A DNA stretch of 10,960 nucleotides, from the NCBI GenBank assembly GCA_003487005.1, contig DNFG01000210.1, forward strand, positions 510 through 11,469, read 5' to 3'. Shown piece by piece: positions 1 to 7,038 of this stretch. Source of the DNA: Bryobacterales bacterium (GTDB taxonomy: Bacteria; Acidobacteriota; Terriglobia; Bryobacterales; Bryobacteraceae). The position numbers were made by a program, and so were the translations under genes. Position 1 is the first letter of the stretch. The number at the start of each line of letters is the position of its first letter. A model generated the notes under the pieces. That model made no database searches. It was not told where the DNA came from and worked only from the letters and a program-made list of their open reading frames with translations.

Positions 1-13
1 GCTCTTCCGATCT
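1..13. other. Residual Illumina adapter sequence
   Basis: The first 13 bases, GCTCTTCCGATCT, are the exact reverse complement of the common Illumina adapter stem AGATCGGAAGAGC. Sitting exactly at the contig edge, this is untrimmed adapter carried into the assembly rather than genomic DNA. The reading frame of the next gene happens to stay open through it, so an automatic gene call would add about four artificial residues (Ser-Ser-Asp-Leu). True genomic sequence probably begins at base 14. Confidence 0.95.
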
Positions 14-203
14 GAACGGCGGCAACATCAGCATCAGCTTCCAGTCGCTGGGTTCCCTGAGTCCGGCTTATCTGGCCGCCAACGAGTTCTCGAGCAGCTT
101 CTCCGGGGTGATCAATCCGGTCCCCGAACCCGGCACCTACGCGCTGATGGGCTTCGGCCTGATGGGACTGGCTTACATTCGCCGCCGGCAGTCGAGCCGC
201 TAG
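14..203 (+). CDS. PEP-CTERM sorting domain protein, C-terminal fragment
   Basis: Only the last 62 or so codons are present; the gene is cut by the contig edge. The visible part is rich in Ser, Asn and Gly, as in secreted beta-rich proteins. It ends in a textbook PEP-CTERM tail: Val-Pro-Glu-Pro-Gly (120-134), then a short hydrophobic stretch (TYALMGFGLMGLAYI), then a basic cluster (RRRQSSR) just before the TAG stop at 201-203. In this family the tail is recognised by an exosortase (EpsH/XrtA type), cleaved at the membrane, and the protein is released or anchored to surface polysaccharide. The protein would therefore be extracytoplasmic. The functional domain is missing, so no substrate or role can be given. 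A terminator hairpin follows directly. The family call is firm and the function is unknown. Confidence 0.9.
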
Positions 204-236
204 ATTTTCGTTTCGATTACTCCTCCTTCTCACTTC

Positions 237-271
237 CGGGCAGCGCAGCCGCGCTGCCCGATTTTCGTTTC
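237..271 (+). terminator. Rho-independent terminator after the PEP-CTERM gene
   Basis: A perfect 10-bp stem (CGGGCAGCGC 237-246 with GCGCTGCCCG 251-260, loop AGCC) is followed on the + strand by the T-rich run ATTTTCGTTTC. That is the layout of an intrinsic terminator for the + strand gene. Read on the - strand the hairpin is followed by purine-rich GAAGTGAGAAGG, so it would be a poorer terminator for the convergent antiporter gene, though the stem may still help. Confidence 0.8.
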
Positions 272-1883
272 AGGAGGACGTCGATTCGCCGCGGGGCAGA
301 GCCTTCAGCACTTGCGCGGCCAGCAGGCGTCCAACGCTCGACTCCTCGTCCACCGCCAGCGTCGCACCTGCCGCAAGCAGGTCAGGCAGAAACCGGTGGT
401 AGCGCGAACGGGCAATCACCGGAAGATCCGGGGCCAGGCGGCGGGCACACGCCACCATCGTCTGCGCCAACTGGGGATCTGGCACGGTCACCACGAACGC
501 CAGAGCGGCATGGATGCCCGCGTGTTCGAGAATCTCCGGGCGCGTGGCGTCGCCGAAGTGGACCATCCCGCCCGTGGAGTTGGGGTTCAGTTCGAGAACG
601 TAAGGCTCGAAATTCCGCTCTTGCAGCGCCGCCACTACCTCCTTCCCCGAAGGCCCGTAGCCGGCGACAATCACCCGCCGCTCGGGCTTCGGATGGGCCG
701 GAGCCGAATCCGGCGCCATCCCGAAGTGCGACGACAGCACGGGCGCCAGCTTGAACAGGTAAGGCGTCAGCAGCAGCGTCAGCACCGACGCCGACACCAG
801 CGGAGAGACCACCTCCGGAGGCAGCAAACTCTTCCGCCCCGCGTCGCTCAGCAGCACGAAGGAAAACTCCCCGATCTGACTCAGCAGCACACCGGTGTGG
901 ACGGCCACCTGCGCCGGTAACCGGAACACCCGGAGCGCAAACGTCGCGGCGACCGTTTTCAGCACCAGAATGATCACCGTCAGCAGCAGGACGAGGGGCA
1001 CATCGTCCCATTGCGGCGGTACCGCCAGCATGCCGATCGACACGAAAAAGACCGTCACGAAAATCGCCCGCAACGGAACGGCATCCGCACGGATCTGGTT
1101 CGCGTAGGGCAGGTCGCCCAGCAGCACCCCCCCGGCAAACGCCCCCAATGCCGGACTGAGCCCCAACGCGTGCGCCCCCCAAGTTGACCCCAGGCAGGTC
1201 GCCATTGCCAACACCACGGGCACTTCGCGAAGGTTTTGCAGCGAGGCATCGCGGAACAGCATTGGGAACAAGTAGCGCAGGAAGAGGTACAACACCGCGA
1301 TCAACGCGGCAGCCTTGCCCAGCGCGAGTCCCAGGTCGGCTATCGCGTCAAAGCCTCGCCGGCCCTCCGCCAGAACCGCGAAGATGATCAGCATTGGGAC
1401 CAGCGCCACGTCCTGCATCAGCAGAATCCCAAGGCTCCCCCGTCCGTATGGGCTCTCCATTTCACTGCGCGATTGCAGGAGGCGCAGCACCACGGCAGTG
1501 CTGCTCAGTGCCAGCGCCATGCCGATAACGACCGCCGTCTGAAAAGGCTGGGCGAACGCGATGGCCGTCGCGGAGAGGAGCAGGACGGAAAGAACAATCT
1601 GAAGGCCGCCGCCGACCAGAGCCAGCCGGCCAAGCCTCCTCAACTTGGTCAGGGAGTACTCGAGGCCGATGGAAAACAGCAATAGAGCCACGCCCAATTC
1701 GGCCAAAATCTGCACCGCTTCGACCGATTTGACCAGTTTGAACGCCGACGGCCCCAACAGGAGTCCGGCGAGCAGATAGCCAAGAATCACGTCCTGGCGA
1801 AGGCGCTGCGCTGCGATGCCGAGCAGAAACGCCACCGCCAGGAGGCTGACAATCTCTGCGAGAAGTCCCCAGCCTTCTGACAT
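270..1883 (-). CDS. KefB/KefC-type CPA2 monovalent cation:proton antiporter
   Basis: Predicted inner-membrane antiporter of the CPA2 family, exchanging K+ or Na+ for protons; 537 residues. Residues about 1-385 are almost entirely hydrophobic and fit the Na+/H+ exchanger domain (PF00999) of roughly 12-13 helices, with the family stretches ILGYLLAGLLLGP (near 33-45), LGVALLLFSIGLEY, and GLSPALGAFAGGVLLGD. A linker (APAHPKPERR) leads to a cytoplasmic RCK_N/TrkA-N domain from residue 402, with nucleotide-binding GYGPSG at 408-413 and the typical HFGDATRPEILEHAGI segment. It ends soon after this domain and is shorter than E. coli KefC (about 620 residues), so there is no long C-terminal extension. 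Whether glutathione adducts gate it, as in true KefB/C, cannot be seen. It starts at an ATG 9 bp after the M28 peptidase stop, behind GAGG, so it is probably the second gene of an operon. Confidence 0.9.
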   Translation of the reverse strand: MSEGWGLLAEIVSLLAVAFLLGIAAQRLRQDVILGYLLAGLLLGPSAFKLVKSVEAVQILAELGVALLLFSIGLEYSLTKLRRLGRLALVGGGLQIVLSVLLLSATAIAFAQPFQTAVVIGMALALSSTAVVLRLLQSRSEMESPYGRGSLGILLMQDVALVPMLIIFAVLAEGRRGFDAIADLGLALGKAAALIAVLYLFLRYLFPMLFRDASLQNLREVPVVLAMATCLGSTWGAHALGLSPALGAFAGGVLLGDLPYANQIRADAVPLRAIFVTVFFVSIGMLAVPPQWDDVPLVLLLTVIILVLKTVAATFALRVFRLPAQVAVHTGVLLSQIGEFSFVLLSDAGRKSLLPPEVVSPLVSASVLTLLLTPYLFKLAPVLSSHFGMAPDSAPAHPKPERRVIVAGYGPSGKEVVAALQERNFEPYVLELNPNSTGGMVHFGDATRPEILEHAGIHAALAFVVTVPDPQLAQTMVACARRLAPDLPVIARSRYHRFLPDLLAAGATLAVDEESSVGRLLAAQVLKALPRGESTSS

Positions 1884-1895
1884 CCGCCGTCCTCA
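1884..1895 (-). promoter_or_regulatory. Ribosome binding site overlapping the upstream stop codon
   Basis: On the - strand the sequence TGAGGACGGCGG precedes the antiporter ATG. The TGA is the stop of the M28 peptidase and the GAGG sharing its bases lies 7 nt before the ATG, an ideal Shine-Dalgarno distance. The overlap points to translational coupling within an operon and supports the ATG at 1883 as the true start. Confidence 0.7.
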
Positions 1896-3497
1896 GTTGG
1901 CGCTGGCCGGACGAGAGAAGTTCCGGCGCGGCTCCGGCTTGGGCTTCCGGGGCAGCTTTTCCGGCCGGTTCGCCGTGTGATACACCAGCGAGGCCACGAT
2001 CGCGGCCATCTGCTTCATGTCGTCGGCCTGCAGGCGGTCGTACACGTCCACGTTCGAGTGGTGAGTCCGGGTCGAGTATTCGATCGGGTCCTGAATGAAC
2101 TGGAATCCGGGCAGGCCCACCAGATCGAACGAAAGGTGATCCGTTCCGCCCGTGTTGCGGGCCGACACGGTCGATACCCCGAGGTCGCGGAAGGGAGCGA
2201 GCCAGGATTCGAATACCGGCCGGGCCATTTCATTGCCCTGCAGATAAATGCCCCGGATTTTCCCCGTGCCATTGTCGATGTTGTAATACGCCGAGAGTTT
2301 GTCCCATTCAGGCGTCAATTTCATAGACTCCCAGTCGCCGAAAGTCTTGCGGACATAGGCGCGGGAGCCAAGCAGGCCCTGCTCTTCCCCGCCCCACAGG
2401 GCGATCCGTAAAGTCCGGTTCATCGGCAGTTTGAGTTTGCTGAGGACACGAACCACCTCAATCATTACCGCCGACCCCGCCGCATTATCCGTAGCCCCCG
2501 TGCCCGAGTGCCACGAATCGATGTGGCCGCCGATCATCACGATTTCATCGCGATTGGGGCCGGAGCCGGGGAAGTCGGCAATCACGTTCAGTGATTCCTC
2601 GCTCGCGTCGCCCAGACGATTCTTCACTTCCACTTCGAGCTTGACCGGGATTTCCTTCTCGATCAGGCGGGCAATCCGGTTGTAGTGTTCCGGAGAAATG
2701 ACGATGGTCGGCGGGCTGAGCGGATCCTTCGGATCGCGGCTGCCCCCGGACGCCCCAGCCATCGTGCCGCCATCACCCCGGTAGCCATACTGAACCAGAA
2801 CCGCGGCTCCTTCCTCACGCCAGAACGCGGAAATCTTCTTCCGGAAGGCCATGATCTGCTGCATGTTCTGGCCGCCCGCCGCTCCGGCCCGGCCACCCGG
2901 GCCCTGAGGGCCGAACGTGGGAGGCAGACCTTCCGGTAGCATCGCGATCCGGTTCAGATCGTCCTCGGAGTGGCGGCTGTATAGCGGCCGGCTGTACGGC
3001 TCCAGGTTGCGGGGGGTCTCCGTCAACACGATCCGGCCCTTCAACTTGCCCTTCCATTTCTCCAGATCGGCTTCGGAACGCAGAACGACATGCAGCGGCT
3101 GTCCGGTAACCACACCCTCCGTACCCGGGGTCCATGCCAGCGGGAAACCCGCGATGGGGGCGTAGGAAGGCTCGATCAGGTGCACGGAGAAACGGTCATT
3201 GTGCCACGAACGGCCGAAGGGTCCCCAGGTCTCGATCCGTGCATTGGAGAGGCCATAGCCCTTCAGGCGCTCCACCGCCCACTCGGCGGCCTTGCGCAGG
3301 TTCGTGGACCCGGTCAGACGCGGTCCGTGGACATCCGTCAGCCAGAAGGCATGGTCCATCACCGACGAATTCGTGAGCGCCTCCCGCTTGATGTGGTACA
3401 GCGCGTCGAGGTCGACTTTCTCCTGGGCGGGCGCCGCGGCCAGGGCCACGGCGCAAAGAACAAAAAGACGAATGGTGCGAAGCATGGCGGATTTCAT
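1893..3497 (-). CDS. Exported M28 family zinc aminopeptidase/carboxypeptidase
   Basis: A 534-residue secreted metallopeptidase of family M28 (PF04389), expected to remove terminal residues from peptides outside the cytoplasm. The N-terminus is a Sec-type signal peptide (hydrophobic [15 protein letters not shown], likely cleaved near residue 25). The co-catalytic two-zinc site is complete: HID at 325-327, bridging Asp337 in TDNAAG, EE at 371-372 (general base and ligand), Asp408 in NIDNGTG, and a C-terminal His in THHSNVD (479-480). A protease-associated-like insert lies around residues 125-285 and carries a Gly-rich stretch at about 199-253. The frame stays open far upstream (to 4490), but that part is antisense to thiG and was dropped. 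Two starts are possible, ATG 3497 (MKSAMLRT) and ATG 3485 (MLRTIRLF), both giving a signal peptide. Neither has a strong Shine-Dalgarno. The antiporter follows after 9 bp. Confidence 0.9.
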   Translation of the reverse strand: MKSAMLRTIRLFVLCAVALAAAPAQEKVDLDALYHIKREALTNSSVMDHAFWLTDVHGPRLTGSTNLRKAAEWAVERLKGYGLSNARIETWGPFGRSWHNDRFSVHLIEPSYAPIAGFPLAWTPGTEGVVTGQPLHVVLRSEADLEKWKGKLKGRIVLTETPRNLEPYSRPLYSRHSEDDLNRIAMLPEGLPPTFGPQGPGGRAGAAGGQNMQQIMAFRKKISAFWREEGAAVLVQYGYRGDGGTMAGASGGSRDPKDPLSPPTIVISPEHYNRIARLIEKEIPVKLEVEVKNRLGDASEESLNVIADFPGSGPNRDEIVMIGGHIDSWHSGTGATDNAAGSAVMIEVVRVLSKLKLPMNRTLRIALWGGEEQGLLGSRAYVRKTFGDWESMKLTPEWDKLSAYYNIDNGTGKIRGIYLQGNEMARPVFESWLAPFRDLGVSTVSARNTGGTDHLSFDLVGLPGFQFIQDPIEYSTRTHHSNVDVYDRLQADDMKQMAAIVASLVYHTANRPEKLPRKPKPEPRRNFSRPASAN

Positions 3498-3504
3498 GAG
3501 TGTA
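3497..3504 (-). promoter_or_regulatory. Possible -10 box of the M28 peptidase gene
   Basis: The - strand reads TACACTCA over 3504-3497; TACACT matches four of six -10 consensus bases, including the key TA and final T. It overlaps the ATG at 3497. If used, transcription would begin just past that ATG and favour the internal ATG at 3485, with an almost absent leader. The same octamer precedes the isomerase gene (8031-8024). No convincing -35 was seen. Confidence 0.3.
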
Positions 3505-3552
3505 ACACCGCGCCCGCCGAAGCTCCGTGGCGGAACTCCAACGTTTGCAGCA

Positions 3553-3586
3553 AATCCGGCCGTTTCGCGGCGGGACGCGCCGGATT
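3553..3586. repeat. Inverted repeat in the peptidase/thiG divergent region
   Basis: AATCCGGC (3553-3560) and GCCGGATT (3579-3586) form a perfect 8-bp inverted repeat with an 18-bp spacer, inside the 132-bp gap between the divergent M28 peptidase and thiG. Position and symmetry suit an operator for a dimeric regulator or a weak hairpin in an upstream transcript. In GC-rich DNA an 8-bp repeat can also arise by chance. Confidence 0.35.
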
Positions 3587-3617
3587 CGCCGTCCGTGTGC
3601 CCGGCAGGTCCCGGGCC

Positions 3618-3623
3618 TACAAT
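3618..3623 (+). promoter_or_regulatory. Possible -10 box of thiG
   Basis: TACAAT differs from the TATAAT consensus by one base and ends 6 bases before the thiG ATG (3630). Normal spacing puts the transcription start at or next to that ATG, implying a leaderless message. In keeping with this, no Shine-Dalgarno is visible before the ATG. No good -35 hexamer is found 15-18 bp upstream. Confidence 0.45.
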
Positions 3624-3629
3624 GAAGCT

Positions 3630-4406
3630 ATGACTGATCAGCTTACTATCGCGGGCCGCACGTTCCGCTCGCGTCTCATGATTGGAACGGGAAAATATCG
3701 CAGTTTTCCGGAAATGATCCGCTGCCACGAAGCTTCCGGCGCCGAAATCGTCACCGTCGCCGTCCGCCGCGTCAATCTGACCGACAAGACCAAAGAGTCG
3801 ATGCTCGACCACATCGACCGCTCGAAATACTTTCTCCTGCCCAATACCGCCGCCTGCTATACCGTCGACGATGCCGTCCGGACCGCCCGCCTCGGCCGCG
3901 AAGTGGGCCTCTCCGAATGGGTGAAACTCGAGGTCATTGGCGACGAAAAGACCCTCTTCCCTGACGTTTTCGGCCTCGTTGAAGCCACGCGGATCCTGGC
4001 CAAGGAAGGCTTCATTGTTCTCCCGTACACCAATGACGACCTGATCACGGCAAAGCGGCTGATCGATGCCGGCGCTGCCGCCGTCATGCCGCTCGCCGCG
4101 CCGATCGGTTCCGGACTCGGAATTCAGAACCATGCCGCCTTGCGCATTCTCCGCGAGCAGATCACCGAAGTTCCCCTGATCGTCGATGCCGGGGTCGGCA
4201 CCGCCTCCGATGCCTGTGTCGCCATGGAGATGGGCTTCGACGGAATCCTCCTCAACACCGCCGTCGCTGCTGCCCAGGACGCCGAAAAGATGGCCGCGGC
4301 CATGAAGCATGGCGTCGAAGCCGGCCGTCTCGCCTTCCTCGCCGGCCGCATGGAGCGCAAATTGTACGCCTCCGCCAGTTCGCCGCTCACCGGTGTGATC
4401 AGGTAG
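3630..4406 (+). CDS. thiG: Thiazole synthase ThiG
   Basis: ThiG builds the thiazole phosphate ring of thiamin from 1-deoxy-D-xylulose 5-phosphate, dehydroglycine and ThiS thiocarboxylate in the cytoplasm. The 258 residues match the usual length of about 256. Recognisable segments run in order: [13 protein letters not shown] near the start, [16 protein letters not shown] (71-78), [12 protein letters not shown] with the Schiff-base lysine at 99 (equivalent to Lys96 of Bacillus subtilis ThiG), [34 protein letters not shown] (Asp186), [23 protein letters not shown] and the terminal ASASSPLTG. The ATG at 3630 gives the canonical N-terminus; the longer frame upstream is antisense to the peptidase. 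The usual PNTAGC is PNTAAC here, a mild change. No thiS, thiH, thiO, thiE or thiF is in the window, and no TPP riboswitch precedes it. An inverted repeat lies downstream. Confidence 0.95.
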   Translation: MTDQLTIAGRTFRSRLMIGTGKYRSFPEMIRCHEASGAEIVTVAVRRVNLTDKTKESMLDHIDRSKYFLLPNTAACYTVDDAVRTARLGREVGLSEWVKLEVIGDEKTLFPDVFGLVEATRILAKEGFIVLPYTNDDLITAKRLIDAGAAAVMPLAAPIGSGLGIQNHAALRILREQITEVPLIVDAGVGTASDACVAMEMGFDGILLNTAVAAAQDAEKMAAAMKHGVEAGRLAFLAGRMERKLYASASSPLTGVIR

Positions 4407-4441
4407 CAGGCTTCGTGACTCGGCCTCTGGCAGGCAGGATC

Positions 4442-4485
4442 TCCGGGAGGGAACGGCACAGTCCGGAAATAAGAGTTCTCCCGGA
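4442..4485. terminator. Inverted repeat between convergent genes, possible terminator
   Basis: TCCGGGAG (4442-4449) pairs perfectly with CTCCCGGA (4478-4485) across a 28-bp loop, in the 84-bp gap where thiG and the 793-residue protein gene converge. It could serve both strands as a terminator, but it has a long loop and no clear T-tract, so it is weak as a classical Rho-independent terminator. Confidence 0.35.
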
Positions 4486-4490
4486 ATCAC

Positions 4491-6872
4491 TTACCGGTAG
4501 GTCAGAACGGCGGTCGCCACCGCGTCCTGAGCAGCTACCGTTCTCAGCCAATAGGCATTGAACCCGCGGGGAAATCTGTGTTCGATGCCGCGGCCGGCGG
4601 CGACCTCGAAAGTGCGGTACTCAACCCACACGCCCGTCCCGGTGATGTCCAATTCGACCCGGATGGGCAAAGCCGCCGGGTTGCGGTGCGAAAGCCGCAG
4701 CGTTTTCTCGTCATACCCCGTCATCAGGTAGGGATCCGAAGGGGCACCGGCCCGCACCTTCGTTCCACGCCAGGGACCCCCTTCACCCACGGGTTTGCCG
4801 TACGCCCACAGATCATCAGACACCCCGAGCCAGAGAATCACCTCGCCGTCAGAACTGCGCACCAGTTCGCCCGCGGGAGGAGGATCCGCACCCAGGCCGC
4901 TCATCACGGTCAGTCCGCGCCAGGAGCAGTAGTCCCGCACCGGCAGATTGTGGGTGCAGACGGGCCGGACGACCGCGATGCCGCCGGCGTTGTTCGACGG
5001 CAGTTCATGAAACGTTCCGCCGGCATTGAACAGGTCCCTCTCCGTGCTGACTTCGCGCGAAATCCGCACACCTGCCCCCGGGGCGCCCCAGGAAGCGTGC
5101 CCGCGCGGCAGCCTCCAGCGTTTCTCCTCCTCATCGATGTAGACGAGAGACGCTGCATCCGCTTCAATGATCCCAGCAGGCGGAGCGAGATTGGCCAGCA
5201 TCCAGGCGTGGGTTTTCGGATCGTGGAGGCGGATGAACCGCAGCCCGGCATCGAGTTCGTAGAGGGATACGGGCGTCGCCAGAAGCAGGGTCCCCCGCCC
5301 CTCGCCGCGGGCCCATAGAAACCCTCCAGCGCTCCCGGCCTTGCGCGGCGGCCCGGCCGGCGGCCGCCGGTCTTCGGAAGCGAATTGGAAGTAAGCCGTC
5401 GCCTTCCGGCAGTCCAGACCGGGCCTGATCCTGACCCACGCACCCTGTTCCTGCCCGTCGAACAGCACATGAGCCGCGCCGCCTGCCGGCACGCTCACCT
5501 GCTTGAGGTCCCGCCACTGTCCGTTGCCCGCCCGGTCCACTTCGATCCGGAACGTCATATCCTGTCCCGACTCGTGCGCCAGATGGAGCAGGCGGTGATC
5601 GAATCCGGAAAACAGATACGGCTCGGACGGCTCACCGGCCTTCACATCGTCACGGACCCAGACACCGCCGCGCCCGATCGGCGGCCCCAACTGGCCCAGC
5701 TTTGCCGGCGGGAGGAACCAGAGATTGGATTGCGACTGTCCGGGACCGGCGATCTTTCCTTTCGCGCGCCGGGTATTCAGGAATTCGTTCTTCGCGGCGT
5801 CATCGCAGCCAAGCACGACGCGGTCCCCCCAGCGGGCGAAGTCACCCACCACCCGCAGATAGGACGACCAGGGCGCGATCCCCGCCGAGTTCGCCGCCGA
5901 AAAGCGCTTCGGGAACTTCCAGAACATCCCATGCATCGTCATGAGCAGGTCCGGTTCGCCGATCTCACGAATGCGCGGCCACTCGGTGTTCCAGCCATGG
6001 GCGCCGTCGTAGGTGTGCGCCGCCTTCGGCAGCCGGAAGGAATGCCACTTGCCGCCGTCGAGCAACATCAGGATCAACGACCGGTGGTCCCAGCCCAAGG
6101 CCCAGATCGGATCCCGCTCCGGGTTGGCATTGCCTTCAATGCCGCCCGGACCCGTCACCTCGCAGAACTGATTCCGCCGGACCACCTTCCAGTCCTGGCC
6201 ATCCCACTCCGCCAGGCAGCCTGAAGGCGTATCGGGCGGCAAAAGCCCGCCGCCCACCTCGCCATTGTTCGAGTAAACGGCCCTGCCCTGCCCTGAATAG
6301 AATCCCTTGCCGTGATAGCCAGGCAGGAGCGGGCCTGAGATGTCCTTCGCGGCCTTCCGCCGTACTGCGTTGTTGCCATCTTCATACAACTCCCGGACCT
6401 CGAGCGTCCGGACATCGATTTCGTAAAACCCCTCCTCCATCGACGCGCAGTAGATCTTGCCGGCGGGATCGGTCAGATGCCGCGCATTGCCGGTGGGCCG
6501 CCCGTACATGCGTTCGTAAGGGATGACGCGAACGCGCCGCTGCTCATCGATTGCGTAAGGTCCGATGAAGAGCTGTTTCGACTCAACGTGAATCATGCGG
6601 TTGGCGGGTGTGCCGCCAATGCTCTCCGGCCTCGTCACCTGATTGAGGTCGGCGTCTATCTCGTACAGTCTGTCATCCGACCCGCCCGGGGAGTGGGGAG
6701 AGTAGGTGACCACCCAAAGGCGTCCGGCCCAGGGCACGACGCCGCCGGTCCCGCATTCGGCCTGCGAATTGAACATGGCCAGATGCGGGTACACTCCACT
6801 CACCTCGCGCTTCCCCACCGGCTGAGCGAGAGCCGTGATCACGGGACTGATCAGGAACGAGCGGCGATCCAT
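4491..6872 (-). CDS. Exported beta-propeller-like protein with internal duplication, function unknown
   Basis: A 793-residue protein I cannot assign to a characterised family. It begins MDRRSFLISPVITALAQ, a short twin-arginine leader, behind a good Shine-Dalgarno (GGAAGG, 7 nt), which is why ATG 6872 was chosen over the open frame reaching 6971. The body has propeller-like strands (LYEID at 69-73, FYEID at 149-153, LYELD at 537-541) and no catalytic motif I recognise. It is internally repetitive: residues about 262-498 resemble about 525-793. The clearest part aligns without gaps, 400-453 against 696-749, at 23 of 54 identities by hand (shared AG.PS.PYL..G.D, then R.E.D..G.G.W). Each copy ends in a beta-rich module closing on W.R, a conserved D and AT A. 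The N-terminal 65-155 may be a third, degenerate copy. Similar uncharacterised proteins occur, from memory, in Acidobacteriota and Planctomycetota. It converges with thiG and follows the isomerase on the same strand after 166 bp. Confidence 0.75.
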   Translation of the reverse strand: MDRRSFLISPVITALAQPVGKREVSGVYPHLAMFNSQAECGTGGVVPWAGRLWVVTYSPHSPGGSDDRLYEIDADLNQVTRPESIGGTPANRMIHVESKQLFIGPYAIDEQRRVRVIPYERMYGRPTGNARHLTDPAGKIYCASMEEGFYEIDVRTLEVRELYEDGNNAVRRKAAKDISGPLLPGYHGKGFYSGQGRAVYSNNGEVGGGLLPPDTPSGCLAEWDGQDWKVVRRNQFCEVTGPGGIEGNANPERDPIWALGWDHRSLILMLLDGGKWHSFRLPKAAHTYDGAHGWNTEWPRIREIGEPDLLMTMHGMFWKFPKRFSAANSAGIAPWSSYLRVVGDFARWGDRVVLGCDDAAKNEFLNTRRAKGKIAGPGQSQSNLWFLPPAKLGQLGPPIGRGGVWVRDDVKAGEPSEPYLFSGFDHRLLHLAHESGQDMTFRIEVDRAGNGQWRDLKQVSVPAGGAAHVLFDGQEQGAWVRIRPGLDCRKATAYFQFASEDRRPPAGPPRKAGSAGGFLWARGEGRGTLLLATPVSLYELDAGLRFIRLHDPKTHAWMLANLAPPAGIIEADAASLVYIDEEEKRWRLPRGHASWGAPGAGVRISREVSTERDLFNAGGTFHELPSNNAGGIAVVRPVCTHNLPVRDYCSWRGLTVMSGLGADPPPAGELVRSSDGEVILWLGVSDDLWAYGKPVGEGGPWRGTKVRAGAPSDPYLMTGYDEKTLRLSHRNPAALPIRVELDITGTGVWVEYRTFEVAAGRGIEHRFPRGFNAYWLRTVAAQDAVATAVLTYR
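4626..4787 (-). repeat. Coding repeat B, second copy of the C-terminal module
   Basis: Encodes residues 696-749 of the 793-residue protein, from GEGGPW to GTGVW. It aligns gap-free with repeat A at a constant offset of 296 residues, with 23 of 54 identical by hand count. The similarity continues more weakly to the C-terminus (HRFPRGFNAYWLR, then ATA near the end). Confidence 0.75.
5514..5675 (-). repeat. Coding repeat A, first copy of the C-terminal module
   Basis: Encodes residues 400-453 of the 793-residue protein, from GRGGVW to GNGQW, the better conserved core of the duplicated module. The wider match runs from about 262 to 498 and includes RLPK against RLPRG, NSAGIA against NAGGIA, and LFDGQEQGAWVRIR against RFPRGFNAYWLR. 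Confidence 0.75.
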
Positions 6873-6876
6873 CGTT

Positions 6877-6885
6877 CTCCCTTCC
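6877..6885 (-). promoter_or_regulatory. Ribosome binding site that fixes the start at 6872
   Basis: The - strand reads AAGGAAGGGAGAACG before the ATG at 6872. GGAAGG sits 7 nt, and the overlapping GGGAG 4 nt, upstream of the start. This is the strongest Shine-Dalgarno in the window and supports the MDRRSFL start rather than the longer open frame. Confidence 0.7.
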
Positions 6886-7038
6886 TTCATAAAGAATTCG
6901 AACACTTCATGACTGCGGCCCCGGTGGCCACCCGCTCGCGCAAACACCCGGCTGCGCGGTCGTCCGCACACTCTCGGGTTTCGAGAAGCCTCGCCAATTC
7001 GGCCCCTGGCAGCCCGTTTTAGGGGAGTTCACTCAATC

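Noticed and set aside
312..920. + strand open frame opposite the antiporter
   Set aside because: Arg/Gln/His-rich and without domains; the - strand antiporter explains the region.
3090..3629. Extending thiG upstream to 3090 (438 residues)
   Set aside because: This stretch is antisense to the peptidase and unlike ThiG; ATG 3630 gives the canonical N-terminus and length.
3498..3629. TPP riboswitch before thiG
   Set aside because: I looked for the conserved CUGAGA and ACCUGA-type core and did not find it.
3622..3633. Mini open frame Met-Lys-Leu overlapping the thiG start (ATGA)
   Set aside because: Three codons with no Shine-Dalgarno, and its ATG overlaps the possible -10 box, so it may not be transcribed.
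3498..4490. Extending the M28 peptidase to a start at 4490 (865 residues)
   Set aside because: The extra part lies antisense to thiG, has no peptidase similarity and would bury a clear signal peptide; the starts at 3497 or 3485 fit better.
4578..6224. Long + strand open frames at 4578-5318 and 5385-6224
   Set aside because: They are antisense to the 793-residue protein, Arg/Pro/His-rich and without domain signals, as expected of GC-rich shadow frames.
6923..6932. Perfect palindrome GGTGGCCACC in the gap between isomerase and propeller genes
   Set aside because: Ten bases is short for GC-rich DNA and it has no other support such as a promoter or T-tract.
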